From: Candidatus Rokuibacteriota bacterium
GTDB lineage: Bacteria; Methylomirabilota; Methylomirabilia; Rokubacteriales; CSP1-6
Length of the DNA: 7,105 nucleotides
Reading direction: 5' to 3'
Assembly: GCA_003220195.1 (NCBI GenBank)
Contig: QHRT01000358.1
Span: forward strand, 8,866-15,970
Part shown: positions 1 to 7,082 of the stretch, piece after piece
Position numbering within the stretch: position 1 is the stretch's first letter
Layout of the letters: every line of letters begins with the position of its first letter
The notes under the pieces: generated by a model
The model's input: the letters and a program-made list of their open reading frames with translations, nothing else
Told to the model about the DNA's origin: nothing
Databases searched by the model: none
Position numbers and translations under genes: made by a program

Positions 1-59
1 GATGCCGCGCCCCCGCCACCCGCCGCCTCGCGTGATCGAGCGGCGGTACCGCGAGCAAA

Positions 60-736
60 CTACGGGATGTACTTGCCGAGCCGCCACCACCTGAGCCAGT
101 GACGATCGGAATCCCATGACCAGTAGATGAGGAATGCCTTGCCCTTGATCTTGTCGCGCTTGACGAAGCCCCAGTAGCGGCTGTCCTGCGAGTTGTCGCG
201 GTTGTCGCCCATCACGAAGTACGAATCCGGCGGCACGGTCGTCGACTCGCATGCGTACGCGTACCCGCAGTACGCCGGCGGGGCGCCGCTTGGAAGCGCC
301 GACTCCGACGGTTTCGTGTACGGCTCGCGCAATCGCTCGCCGTTGACGAACACCTGGTGACCGCGGACCTGCACCTGATCGCCCGGCGTGCCGATGATGC
401 GCTTGATGAAGTCGCGCTTCTCGTCTTGCGGGTACTTGAACACGATGATGTCGCCGCGCCGCGGACCGCGGAGGCCCGGCAGGTGGTAGTCGGTCGGCCA
501 GAGCTCCGGCCCGTAGAGGAACTTGTTGACCAGGATGTAATCGCCGACCAGGAGCGTGTCCATCATGGATCCGGACGGAATACCGCGATCGCGATCGCCT
601 CGGCGTACTCGCGGACCAGCGACTTGCGTCGCGGCCGTTCGGCCCCGGCCGCCACCGCCGCGCGGTCTCCGGTGGCGCCGTCGACGGGCACGCGCGTGTC
701 GGCCGACGCTCGAACCTGGACTTCCCGATCGTCCAT
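60..736 (-). pseudogene. lepB: Signal peptidase I (LepB), frameshifted by an internal deletion
   Basis: Signal peptidase I is the membrane Ser/Lys protease that removes signal peptides from exported proteins. The likely start is ATG at 736, two bases after the lepA stop, with a weak AAGAG upstream. This first frame gives a basic, soluble N-terminus and the beginning of the transmembrane helix (KSLVREYAEAIAIA), then turns into FRPDP and stops at 563-565. The frame that ends at TAG (60-62) carries the rest: IPSGSM with the nucleophile Ser (codon 569-567), DFIKRIIGTPGD with the general-base Lys, and the MGDNRDNSQDSR box. The join is at about 579-584. Compared with the family, about 15 residues are absent (the rest of the helix and the stretch up to IPSGS). 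An ATG at 566 could start a 168-residue product, but it would lack the catalytic Ser and the membrane anchor. Family identity is certain; whether the break is real is not, because lepB is normally essential and a sequence error is plausible. Confidence 0.87.
585..598. repeat. 14-bp perfect palindrome in lepB
   Basis: GCGATCGCGATCGC reads the same on both strands. It encodes part of the AIAIA stretch that begins the lepB transmembrane helix. It ends one base from the point where the lepB reading frame breaks, so it may have helped a deletion or a sequencing/assembly fault by folding back. It contains two overlapping GCGATCGC octamers. Confidence 0.6.
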
Positions 737-738
737 CG

Positions 739-2529
739 TCAGCTCTTGAGCACCGAGAGGAAGGCCTCCTGCGGCACTTCCACCCGTCCGACCTGCTTCA
801 TGCGCTTCTTGCCTTCCTTCTGTCGCTCGAGCAGCTTCCGTTTGCGCGTGATATCGCCGCCGTAGCACTTCGCGGTGACGTTCTTGCCCATGGCCTTCAC
901 GGTCTCGCGCGCGATCACCCGGCTGCCGATCGCCGCCTGGATCGCGACCTCGTAGAGCTGCCGCGGGATGACGGCGCGCAGCTTCTCGACGAGCGCCTTG
1001 CCTTTCTCGTACGCCTTGTCGCGGTGGACGATGCTGCTGAGGGCGTCCACCGGATCGCCGTTCAACAAAATATCGAGCTTCACGAGATCCGACCCGCGGA
1101 AGTCGGCGAACTCGTAGTCGAGCGACGCGTAGCCCTTGGAGAGCGATTTCAGCTTGTCGTAGAAGTCGACCACGATCTCCGCGAGGGGGAAGTCGAACTG
1201 GATGTGGACTCTCTTGCCAAGGTATTCCAGCGACCGGTGCTCGCCCCGCTTTTCCTGCGCGAGCTTGTAGATCGTCGTCATGAACTCGGTCGGCACGAAG
1301 ACCGAGGCCTTCACGTACGGCTCCTCCATCGCCTCGATGCGGTCCGGCGTGGGGAGCTTCGAGGGATTGTCGACGTCCAGCACGTCGCCCGCCGTGGTCA
1401 ACACCCGGTATTGCACGCTCGGCGCGGTCACGATCAGCGAGAGGTTGAATTCCCGCTCGAGTCGCTCCTGCACGATCTCCATGTGCAGCATCCCGAGGAA
1501 GCCGCAGCGAAAGCCGTAGCCGAGGGCCAGCGACGTCTCCGGCTCGTACGTGAACGCCGGGTCGTTCAGCCGGAGCTTTTCGAGCGCGTCGCGCAACGCC
1601 TCGTAGTCCGTGTCCTCGATCGGGTAGAGCCCGGCGAAGACCATCGGCTTGGCGTCGCGGTATCCCGGAAATGCCTCGGCCGTCGGCCGGAGCGCTTCCG
1701 TGATCGTCTCGCCGACCTTGGCGTCCGCGACGCGCTTGATGGAGGCGGTGAGGTACCCGACCTGGCCGGCCGACAGCTCCTCGACCTGGCGCATGTCCGG
1801 CGAGAAGACGCCGACCTGGTGCACGTCGTACGCGCGGCCGTTCGACATCAACAGCATTCGCGTGCCCGCGCGCACTCGACCGTCGAACACGCGCACGTAC
1901 ACGACGACGCCCTGGTACGAGTCGTAGAACGAATCGAAGACGAGCGCCTTCAGCGGCGCGTCCGGGTCGCCCGTGGGCGTCGGGATCCGCGCGACGATCG
2001 TTTCGAGCACGTCCGACACGCCCGTCCCGTGCTTCGCGGAGATCGCGAGGGCCTCCCCGCCGTCGAGCTCGAGGATCTCGGTGATCTGGTCGCGCGTGCC
2101 GGGGATGTCGGCCGCCGGCAGGTCGATCTTGTTGATCACCGGGATGATCGTCAGGTTAGCGTCGCGCGCCAGGTAGTAGTTCGCCAGCGTCTGCGCCTCG
2201 ATGCCCTGCGCCGCGTCGATGATGAGGATCGCGCCTTCGCACGCCGCCAGCGCCCGCGACACCTCGTACGAGAAGTCGACGTGCCCGGGGGTGTCGATCA
2301 GGTTGAGCGTGTATTCCTGACCATCCCGCGCGCGGTAGAGGAGCCGGACGGTGTGCGCCTTGATCGTGATGCCGCGCTCGCGCTCGAGATCCATCGAGTC
2401 GAGCACCTGGTCGACCGCCTTCTTCGCGTCCATCGTGCCGGTGAGTGCCAGCAGCCGATCGGCCAGTGTCGATTTGCCGTGATCGATGTGGGCGACGATC
2501 GAGAAGTTGCGGTTGCGCGAGAGGGCCAT
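739..2529 (-). CDS. lepA: Elongation factor 4 (LepA), ribosome-associated GTPase
   Basis: LepA/EF-4 is a cytoplasmic translational GTPase that binds the ribosome and affects initiation or back-translocation. The frame is intact at 596 residues, the usual family length. GTPase motifs are all present: P-loop AHIDHGKST (residues 13-21), switch I region DLERERGITI (47-56), DTPGH (79-83) and NKID (133-136). Then follow domain II, EF-G-like domains including GYGFRCGFLGMLHMEI, and the LepA-specific C-terminal domain with AKCYGGDITRKRKLLERQKEGKKRMK, the hallmark separating it from EF-G and BipA. ATG at 2529 places MALSRNRNFSIVAHIDHGK just as in homologues. No strong Shine-Dalgarno lies in the 25-base gap after the nucleotidyltransferase stop. 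The gene ends two bases before the lepB start, the common lepA-lepB arrangement, so the two are probably translated from one message. Confidence 0.98.
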   Translation of the reverse strand: MALSRNRNFSIVAHIDHGKSTLADRLLALTGTMDAKKAVDQVLDSMDLERERGITIKAHTVRLLYRARDGQEYTLNLIDTPGHVDFSYEVSRALAACEGAILIIDAAQGIEAQTLANYYLARDANLTIIPVINKIDLPAADIPGTRDQITEILELDGGEALAISAKHGTGVSDVLETIVARIPTPTGDPDAPLKALVFDSFYDSYQGVVVYVRVFDGRVRAGTRMLLMSNGRAYDVHQVGVFSPDMRQVEELSAGQVGYLTASIKRVADAKVGETITEALRPTAEAFPGYRDAKPMVFAGLYPIEDTDYEALRDALEKLRLNDPAFTYEPETSLALGYGFRCGFLGMLHMEIVQERLEREFNLSLIVTAPSVQYRVLTTAGDVLDVDNPSKLPTPDRIEAMEEPYVKASVFVPTEFMTTIYKLAQEKRGEHRSLEYLGKRVHIQFDFPLAEIVVDFYDKLKSLSKGYASLDYEFADFRGSDLVKLDILLNGDPVDALSSIVHRDKAYEKGKALVEKLRAVIPRQLYEVAIQAAIGSRVIARETVKAMGKNVTAKCYGGDITRKRKLLERQKEGKKRMKQVGRVEVPQEAFLSVLKS

Positions 2530-2536
2530 TCGACTC

Positions 2537-2545
2537 AGTCTAGCA
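2537..2545 (-). promoter_or_regulatory. Possible extended -10 element just before lepA
   Basis: In the 25-base gap before lepA the minus strand reads TGCTAGACT, a TGN plus a -10-like hexamer (TAGACT, 4 of 6 matches to TATAAT). The base that would start the transcript lies next to the lepA ATG, giving a leaderless or near-leaderless message, which would fit the lack of a clear ribosome binding site. There is no convincing -35 box (CGGACC at 17 bases). This may well be chance. Confidence 0.15.
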
Positions 2546-2554
2546 CGCGAAAAG

Positions 2555-3576
2555 TTACCGGTCCGCGGTCACGACGGCGCCGGATTCGATCACCGCGCCC
2601 GGGCCGATCGTCACCTTCGTCTCGATCCGGACGCCGGCGCCGATGACGCACTCCGTGAGCGAGGCGTCGGCGCCGACCTGGACGCCCTCCCACACGACCG
2701 AGCGTCTGAGCCGCGCGCGCCGCCCGATCCGGGTGCCCTCCCCGACGACCGCGTACGGTCCGACACGACTGTCCGGCTCGAGGCGCACGCCCGCCCCAAG
2801 CACGCACGGCGGCTCGATCACCGCGCCGGGCGCGACCTCGACGTCCGTATCGAGCCAGCTTCCGTCGCGCTCCGTGCCGGCGGGCTGGACCGCGGCCTTC
2901 ACGCGGCCTTCCAGGAGCTCCATCTGTCCGGCGAGATACGCGGCCGGGCTGCCGATGTCCCGCCAGTACGTCGCGGCTTCGAAGCCGAAGCACGGGATGC
3001 CGTCCTCGATGAGCCGGGGAAAGAACTCACGCTCGATCGACACGGGACGATCGGTCGGGATGCGAGCGAGCAGCGTGGCGTCGATCAGGTAGATGCCGGC
3101 GTTGATGGCGTTGGTCGTGATCTCTTCGTCCGACGTCGGCTTCTCACGGAAGCGCCGCAGACGTCCGTCCGGCTCGGTCTCCACGAGCCCGTACGCGCGC
3201 GGGTCGGGCACGCGGGTAAGATAGATCGTCGTGCGCGACCGACGTCGCCGTTCAGGACGAAGATCGTCCCGTGCGTCAGATCCGCCGCGTTCCGCACGCC
3301 GCCGCCGGTTCCGAGCGGTTCGGCTTCGACGACGTAGCGTAGCTTCGTGCCGAATGCCCCGCCATCACCCAGCGCCTCGCGGACGTCGTCGACACGATAG
3401 GAGCACGACAGGATCACGTCGGTGACACCGTGCGTGCGGAGCAGGCTCAACTGGTACGCGAGGAACGGCACGTTCAGGATCGGGACGACCGGCTTCGGAC
3501 GGCTCCACGTGAGCGGACGGAGACGCGTCCCCTGTCCGCCCGCGAGAATCACGGCCTGTGCGGCGGCGGCGTCCAT
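2555..3576 (-). pseudogene. Sugar-phosphate nucleotidyltransferase with beta-helix tail, frameshifted
   Basis: This family makes NDP-sugars from a nucleoside triphosphate and a sugar 1-phosphate. ATG at 3576 (GAGG seven bases upstream) begins a frame with the nucleotide-binding signature GGQGTRLRPLT and RPKP (residues 13-29), EPLGTGGG (86-93) and LNGD (108-111, the metal-binding Asp). After V112 the frame becomes nonsense and ends at 3085. From 3232 the true protein continues in another frame: TTIYLTRVPDPRAYGLVE, FREKP, NAGIYLID, YWRDIGSP, then about ten hexapeptide repeats (for example APGAVI, GAGVRL, GPYAVV, GEGTRI, GPGAVI) of a left-handed beta-helix, to TAA at 2555. Roughly 18-19 residues after LNGDV are missing. 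The architecture is closest to mannose-1-phosphate guanylyltransferase-like proteins of about 355 residues, but the sugar and nucleotide cannot be fixed from sequence. The start overlaps the Trm112 gene by 28 bases. The break could be real or a consensus error. A GTG at 3211 can open the C-terminal part only, without the catalytic N-terminus. Confidence 0.85.
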
Positions 3577-3728
3577 GGCTCGGCCTCGTTGATCAGCATC
3601 ACGGGAATCCCGTCGCGGATCGGGTAGGCCTTCCGGCACGCGGGGCAGATGATACGAGTCTCCTCGAACAGCAGATCACCCTTGCACGCCGGACACACGA
3701 GAATCGCCCTCAGCTCCTCGTCGATCAT
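3549..3728 (-). CDS. Trm112/YcaR-type zinc-ribbon protein (59 residues)
   Basis: A complete small protein can start at ATG 3728 and end at TGA 3549-3551. It has two CPxC knuckles, VCPAC (Cys12, Cys15) and ICPAC (Cys28, Cys31), followed by RKAYPIRDGIPVML, the signature of the Trm112 / UPF0434 (E. coli YcaR) family. Eukaryotic and archaeal Trm112 is a zinc protein that activates tRNA, rRNA and release-factor methyltransferases. The role of the bacterial form is not well defined, though ycaR sits between lpxK and kdsB in E. coli, so a place beside sugar-nucleotide genes is familiar. A good ribosome binding site precedes this ATG, which supports a separate protein. The same frame is however open upstream into the epimerase, so a fusion cannot be excluded. 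The stop lies inside the next gene's start region. Confidence 0.85.
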   Translation of the reverse strand: MIDEELRAILVCPACKGDLLFEETRIICPACRKAYPIRDGIPVMLINEAEPWTPPPHRP

Positions 3729-4784
3729 GGCGGTCTCCCTGGCTCCTCCCGACGCGAATGCCCGATCCGGCGAACCCGTCGAGCGCCCACCGGTCGATTG
3801 ATGCACGGGGTCGCGGTTCGTCGAATCACCCGGACGCGCAGTCGCCGAGTGATTCACGAACCCGCGATGATCGCGGAAGTCGGCGAACGTGCGCGCGAGG
3901 CCGCCGTCGAGCGCGGTCGCGGGCGTCCAGCCAAGAAGCGTCCTGGCGCGGGTGGCATCGAGCGCGCTGCGGCGCTGCTCGCCGGGCCTCGCCGGAGCAT
4001 GCTGTGCCGGCACCGTCGTCCGCGCGATCCCGGCCAGCCGGCGGTAGAGATCGTTCACGGTCGTCTCGCGACCGGTGCCGACGTTCACCACGCCGACCAC
4101 CTCTACGCGACCGAGCGCACGCGCGACCGCGTCAGCCACGTCCGCGACGTACACGTAGTCACGCGTCTGCTCCCCGTCACCGTTGACGACGCACGGTTCG
4201 CCGTGAACGAGCCGGTGCGCGAAGATCGCGACGACGCCGGCTTCGCCGCGAGGATTCTGGCGCGGGCCGTAGACGTTCGCCAGCCGGAGCGTCATCACCG
4301 GCACGCCGCTCAGGCCGGACCAGCACTCGAGGTAACGCTCCGCCGCGACCTTCGAGACGCCGTACGGCGACGTGGCGCGCGTCGGATGGTCTTCCGGCGT
4401 CGGGACGACGTCGGTGTCGCCGTACGCCGCGCCGCCGGTGGAGATGTATACGACGCGCCGGACGCCGACCTGCTGGGCGGCGCAGGCCACGGAGATCGTG
4501 CCGAGCAGGTTCACGCTCGCGTCGAACAGCGGATCTTCGACCGAGCGCGAGACCGCCGCCTGCGCCGCGACGTGCACGACGGCCTCGGGCCCGGCGGCGC
4601 GCATCACCGCGCCGAGCCGCGGATCGCGGATGTCGCAGACTTCGAGCGCCGCCCTCGGATTGACGAGCTCGCGCCTGCCGGTCGACAGGTCGTCGACGAT
4701 GGTGATCGCGTGACCGTCGTCGAGCAGTCGATCGACGACGTGTGAGCCGACGAATCCCGCGCCGCCCGTCACCAGCACCTTCAC
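3549..4784 (-). CDS. NAD-dependent UDP-glucose-4-epimerase-like protein, open in frame into Trm112
   Basis: An extended short-chain dehydrogenase/reductase acting on a nucleotide sugar. It shows the NAD-binding GGAGFVG (residues 7-13) after a beta strand, DDLSTG (31-36), HVAAQ (71-75), the active-site ISTGG (114-118) with YGVSK (Tyr141, Lys145), NVYGPRQNP, and RDYVYVADV (208-216). This is the GalE/WbpP-like subgroup; UDP-glucose, UDP-glucuronate or UDP-xylose 4-epimerisation are all possible, and the neighbours favour a role in the UDP-sugar pool. The start is GTG at 4784, which overlaps the previous stop as GTGA and has AGAGG eight bases upstream. The family domain should end near residue 306 (LLGWTPATALDGGLARTFADFR, about position 3866). 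Instead the frame continues through some 46 residues rich in Ser, Thr, Arg and Gly, with no recognisable fold, into the 59-residue Trm112 domain, for 411 residues in all. Either it is a real fusion or a stop has been lost or mis-sequenced. Confidence 0.88.
   Translation of the reverse strand: MKVLVTGGAGFVGSHVVDRLLDDGHAITIVDDLSTGRRELVNPRAALEVCDIRDPRLGAVMRAAGPEAVVHVAAQAAVSRSVEDPLFDASVNLLGTISVACAAQQVGVRRVVYISTGGAAYGDTDVVPTPEDHPTRATSPYGVSKVAAERYLECWSGLSGVPVMTLRLANVYGPRQNPRGEAGVVAIFAHRLVHGEPCVVNGDGEQTRDYVYVADVADAVARALGRVEVVGVVNVGTGRETTVNDLYRRLAGIARTTVPAQHAPARPGEQRRSALDATRARTLLGWTPATALDGGLARTFADFRDHRGFVNHSATARPGDSTNRDPVHQSTGGRSTGSPDRAFASGGARETAMIDEELRAILVCPACKGDLLFEETRIICPACRKAYPIRDGIPVMLINEAEPWTPPPHRP
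3735..3740 (-). promoter_or_regulatory. Ribosome binding site for the Trm112 gene
   Basis: The minus strand reads AGGGAG six bases before the ATG at 3728, with a second purine run GGGAGGAG (3743-3750) a little further up. Two Shine-Dalgarno-like runs in exactly this place argue that translation starts anew at 3728 even though the epimerase frame is open across it. Confidence 0.55.
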
Positions 4785-5716
4785 GCGTGGAGCCTCTGGC
4801 GATACCAGTCGATGGTGATCCGCAATCCCTCGTCGACGTCGACCCGCGGCTCCCAGCCGAGCAAGGTGCGCGCGCGGGTGATGTCCGGCTGCCTCACTTT
4901 AGGATCGTCGACGGGCAGTGGCCGGAACACGATCTCGCTCTGCGCTCCGGAGAGGACGAGAATCCTCTTCGCGAGGTCGAGCAGCGTCATCTCGTACGGG
5001 TTGCCGATGTTCACGGGGTCGTTGACGGGCGTGTGCATCAGCTTCCAGATGCCCTGGACCAGGTCGGACACGAACTGGAACGAGCGCGTCTGCGATCCGT
5101 CCCCGTACACCGTCAGCGGCGCGCCGGTCAGCGCCTGCGTGATGAACGTGGGGATCGCCCGCCCGTCGTTCAGTCTCATCCGGGGACCATAGCTGTTGAA
5201 GATCCGGACGATGCGCGTGTCGACACCGTGGTAGCGGTGGTACGCCATCGTGATCGCTTCGGCGAACCTCTTCGCTTCGTCGTACACCCCGCGCGGGCCG
5301 ATCGGGTTCACGTTGCCCCAGTAGTCCTCGCGCTGCGGGTGGACGAGCGGGTCGCCGTAGACCTCGGACGTCGACGCGAGGAGAAACGCGGCGCGTTTGG
5401 ACTTCGCGAGGCCGAGCGCGTTGTGGGTGCCCAGCGCGCCGACCTTCAGCGTCTGGATCGGCAGCTCGAGATAGTCACGCGGCGAGGCCGGACTGGCGAG
5501 GTGCAGCACCCAGTCGAGCGGGCCATCGACCGCGATGTACTCGGTGACGTTGTGCAGCGCGAACGTGAAGCCGGGCCGGTCCCGGACGGCCGCACAATTC
5601 TCCGCGGATCCGGTGATGAAGTTGTCCATGCAGAGGACTTCCACACCCTGCTCCAGCAGAAACTCGCAAAGGTGCGAGCCAATGAACCCGGCCCCTCCAG
5701 TGACGAGAACCCGCAT
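4781..5716 (-). CDS. UDP-glucuronate decarboxylase (UDP-xylose synthase)
   Basis: Converts UDP-glucuronate to UDP-xylose with loss of CO2, using a tightly held NAD+ by way of a UDP-4-keto intermediate. The 311-residue frame matches the compact bacterial UXS form with no membrane anchor. Visible are GGAGFIG (residues 7-13), DNFITG (31-36), HLASPASPRDY (72-82, a UXS hallmark), STSEVYGDP (115-123, with the conserved Thr, Ser and Glu), YDEAKR (Tyr145, Lys149), RIFNSYGPRM (171-180), YGDGSQTRSFQFVSDLV (204-220) and the closing LLGWEP. It lies six bases after the dehydrogenase that makes its substrate, and its own stop overlaps the epimerase start by four bases. No Shine-Dalgarno is visible before ATG 5716 (the bases upstream are pyrimidine-rich), so translation probably depends on coupling to the gene before it. 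It could be called a dTDP-glucose dehydratase by loose similarity, but the HLASPASP and SEVYGDP motifs favour UXS. Confidence 0.93.
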   Translation of the reverse strand: MRVLVTGGAGFIGSHLCEFLLEQGVEVLCMDNFITGSAENCAAVRDRPGFTFALHNVTEYIAVDGPLDWVLHLASPASPRDYLELPIQTLKVGALGTHNALGLAKSKRAAFLLASTSEVYGDPLVHPQREDYWGNVNPIGPRGVYDEAKRFAEAITMAYHRYHGVDTRIVRIFNSYGPRMRLNDGRAIPTFITQALTGAPLTVYGDGSQTRSFQFVSDLVQGIWKLMHTPVNDPVNIGNPYEMTLLDLAKRILVLSGAQSEIVFRPLPVDDPKVRQPDITRARTLLGWEPRVDVDEGLRITIDWYRQRLHA

Positions 5717-5722
5717 GGCGGG

Positions 5723-7009
5723 CTAGGCGGGAAGAACCGGTCTACGACCGACCGAGTAGTACTCGAATCCCAGCCGGCGCATGCGCTCCGGCTGCCAGAG
5801 ATTGCGGCCGTCGAACACGACGGGGCGCCGCATGACGTCGCGCAGCCGCTCGAGGTCGAGGAGCTTGAACTCGTTCCACTCGGTGACGAGCACGGCGGCG
5901 TCGGCGCCGGCCGCCGCGTCGTAGGGCGAGTCGCAATACTGGACCGCGGGCGGCAGCACCTTGGCGGCGTTCAGCATCGCCACCGGGTCGTACGTTCGGA
6001 CGTCGGCGCCGGCCTGGACCAGCTGCGACACGACCTCGATGCTGCGGGCCTCGCGCATGTCGTCCGTGTTCGGCTTGAAGGCCAGGCCGAGGACGGCGAT
6101 GATCCTGTCGTCGAGCGGCGCCATCGCCTTGTCGATCATCTCGACCAGGTGGGTGGCGCGCTCGCGATTGACGTCCAGGACGGCGCGAAGCAGCGAGAAG
6201 TCGTAGCCGAGCTGCGCGGCCGTCTGGACGAGCGACTCGGCATCTTTTGGAAAGCAGCTGCCGCCGTAGCCGAGCCCGGCCGAGAGGAACGCCGGCCCGA
6301 TGCGTGGATCCAGGCCCATGCCCTTCATCACCTGCGTCACGTCGGCCCCCGCCAGCTCACAGATGTTGGCGATCGCGTTCATGAACGAGATCTTCGTGGC
6401 GAGAAACGCGTTCGACGCGTACTTGATCATCTCCGCGGACGGGACGAGCGGCGCGTAGAGCTCCAGGAGCGACATCGCGACCTGCTGGTTCGGCGCGCCG
6501 ATCACGATCCGATCCGGACGGAGCGTGTCTTCGATCGCCGAGCCCTCGCGCAGGAATTCGGGATTCGAGACCACGTCGAACGGCACCCGCCGGCGCTGGT
6601 GGCGCTCGATGACGTCCCGGACGAAGTCCCCGGTGCCGACGGGCACCGTGGACTTGTTGACGATCACCATGTACCGCTCCATGGCGGCGGCGATCTCGCG
6701 CGCGACCGCCTCGACCGCGGAGAGGTCGGTTTCGCCGGATTCTTTCGGTGGGGTTCCGACGGTGATGAAGACGATCACCGAGTCCCGGACCGCGGCGTGA
6801 AGGTCGATGGTGAACCTGAGGCGGCCATCGCCGACGTTCCGCGCGACCATCTCCTCCAGGCCCGGCTCGTAGATCGGCATGTGACCGGCCCCGAGCGCCT
6901 CGATCTTCTCGGAAATGTTGTCGACGCAGACGACGTTGTTGCCGAGGTCGGCAAACACCGCGCCGGTGACCAGACCGACATAGCCGGTACCGACGACACA
7001 AATGTTCAT
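5723..7009 (-). CDS. ugd: UDP-glucose 6-dehydrogenase
   Basis: Oxidises UDP-glucose to UDP-glucuronate in two steps, reducing two NAD+. The 428-residue frame is intact and of normal length for the bacterial enzyme. Motifs in order: NAD-binding GTGYVGLVTG (residues 7-16), FITVGTPP (81-88), VNKSTVPVGT (117-126), VSNPEFLREGSA (147-158), IKYASNAFLATKISF (195-209, with conserved Lys and Asn), and GYGGSCFPKD (248-257) with the catalytic Cys252. The C-terminal NAD/UDP-glucuronate domain carries LGLAFKPNTDDMREARS (308-323) and VFDGRN (398-403). ATG at 7009 puts the Rossmann strand MNICVVGTGYVG at the very N-terminus, and GAGGG sits nine bases upstream. It is the first gene of the cluster, and its product feeds the next gene directly. 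GDP-mannose dehydrogenase is a relative, but the overall motif set favours UDP-glucose. Confidence 0.96.
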   Translation of the reverse strand: MNICVVGTGYVGLVTGAVFADLGNNVVCVDNISEKIEALGAGHMPIYEPGLEEMVARNVGDGRLRFTIDLHAAVRDSVIVFITVGTPPKESGETDLSAVEAVAREIAAAMERYMVIVNKSTVPVGTGDFVRDVIERHQRRRVPFDVVSNPEFLREGSAIEDTLRPDRIVIGAPNQQVAMSLLELYAPLVPSAEMIKYASNAFLATKISFMNAIANICELAGADVTQVMKGMGLDPRIGPAFLSAGLGYGGSCFPKDAESLVQTAAQLGYDFSLLRAVLDVNRERATHLVEMIDKAMAPLDDRIIAVLGLAFKPNTDDMREARSIEVVSQLVQAGADVRTYDPVAMLNAAKVLPPAVQYCDSPYDAAAGADAAVLVTEWNEFKLLDLERLRDVMRRPVVFDGRNLWQPERMRRLGFEYYSVGRRPVLPA

Positions 7010-7018
7010 GTGGGCATA

Positions 7019-7023
7019 CCCTC
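7019..7023 (-). promoter_or_regulatory. Ribosome binding site of UDP-glucose 6-dehydrogenase
   Basis: GAGGG on the minus strand lies nine bases before ATG 7009. It supports this start. An ATG eight bases upstream is out of frame and can be ignored. Confidence 0.55.
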
Positions 7024-7054
7024 GAGCAGCCGGGGGAAAGTCACGACGACAATC

Positions 7055-7082
7055 ACTATATCAAGCCGCATCGCGCTGCGAC
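7055..7082 (-). promoter_or_regulatory. Candidate sigma-70-type promoter of the gene cluster
   Basis: Upstream of the first gene there is a short AT-rich patch in otherwise GC-rich DNA. The minus strand reads TATAGT at 7060-7055 (5 of 6 to the -10 consensus). Sixteen bases further up, GTCGCA (7082-7077) matches only 3 of 6 bases of a -35 box. Transcription would begin near 7048 and give a leader of about 39 bases with the GAGGG site. This is the most promoter-like spot in the window, but it rests mainly on the -10 element. Confidence 0.35.

Noticed and set aside
1..59. Possible next gene downstream of lepB
   Set aside because: The minus strand is open in places (for example from a TTG at 59) but fewer than 20 codons are in view and no motif or ribosome binding site supports a gene.
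556..2646. A 696-codon open frame on the plus strand
   Set aside because: It is the complement of lepA. Its translation is rich in Arg, Asp, His and Val with no family motif, as expected opposite a GC-rich gene.
563..3246. Programmed frameshifting or translational bypass to explain the two broken genes
   Set aside because: Both sites lack bases relative to the family instead of having extra ones, and neither shows a slippery run. Ribosome shifting could not restore the missing residues.
3577..3639. Upstream extension of the nucleotidyltransferase start to 3639
   Set aside because: The extra residues are unlike the family, overlap the Trm112 gene more deeply, and ATG 3576 has GAGG at proper spacing just before the conserved GGQGTRLRPLT.
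3558..4745. A 395-codon open frame on the plus strand
   Set aside because: It lies opposite the epimerase and Trm112 gene, is rich in Arg, His and Asp, and shows no domain. The minus strand holds clear motifs.
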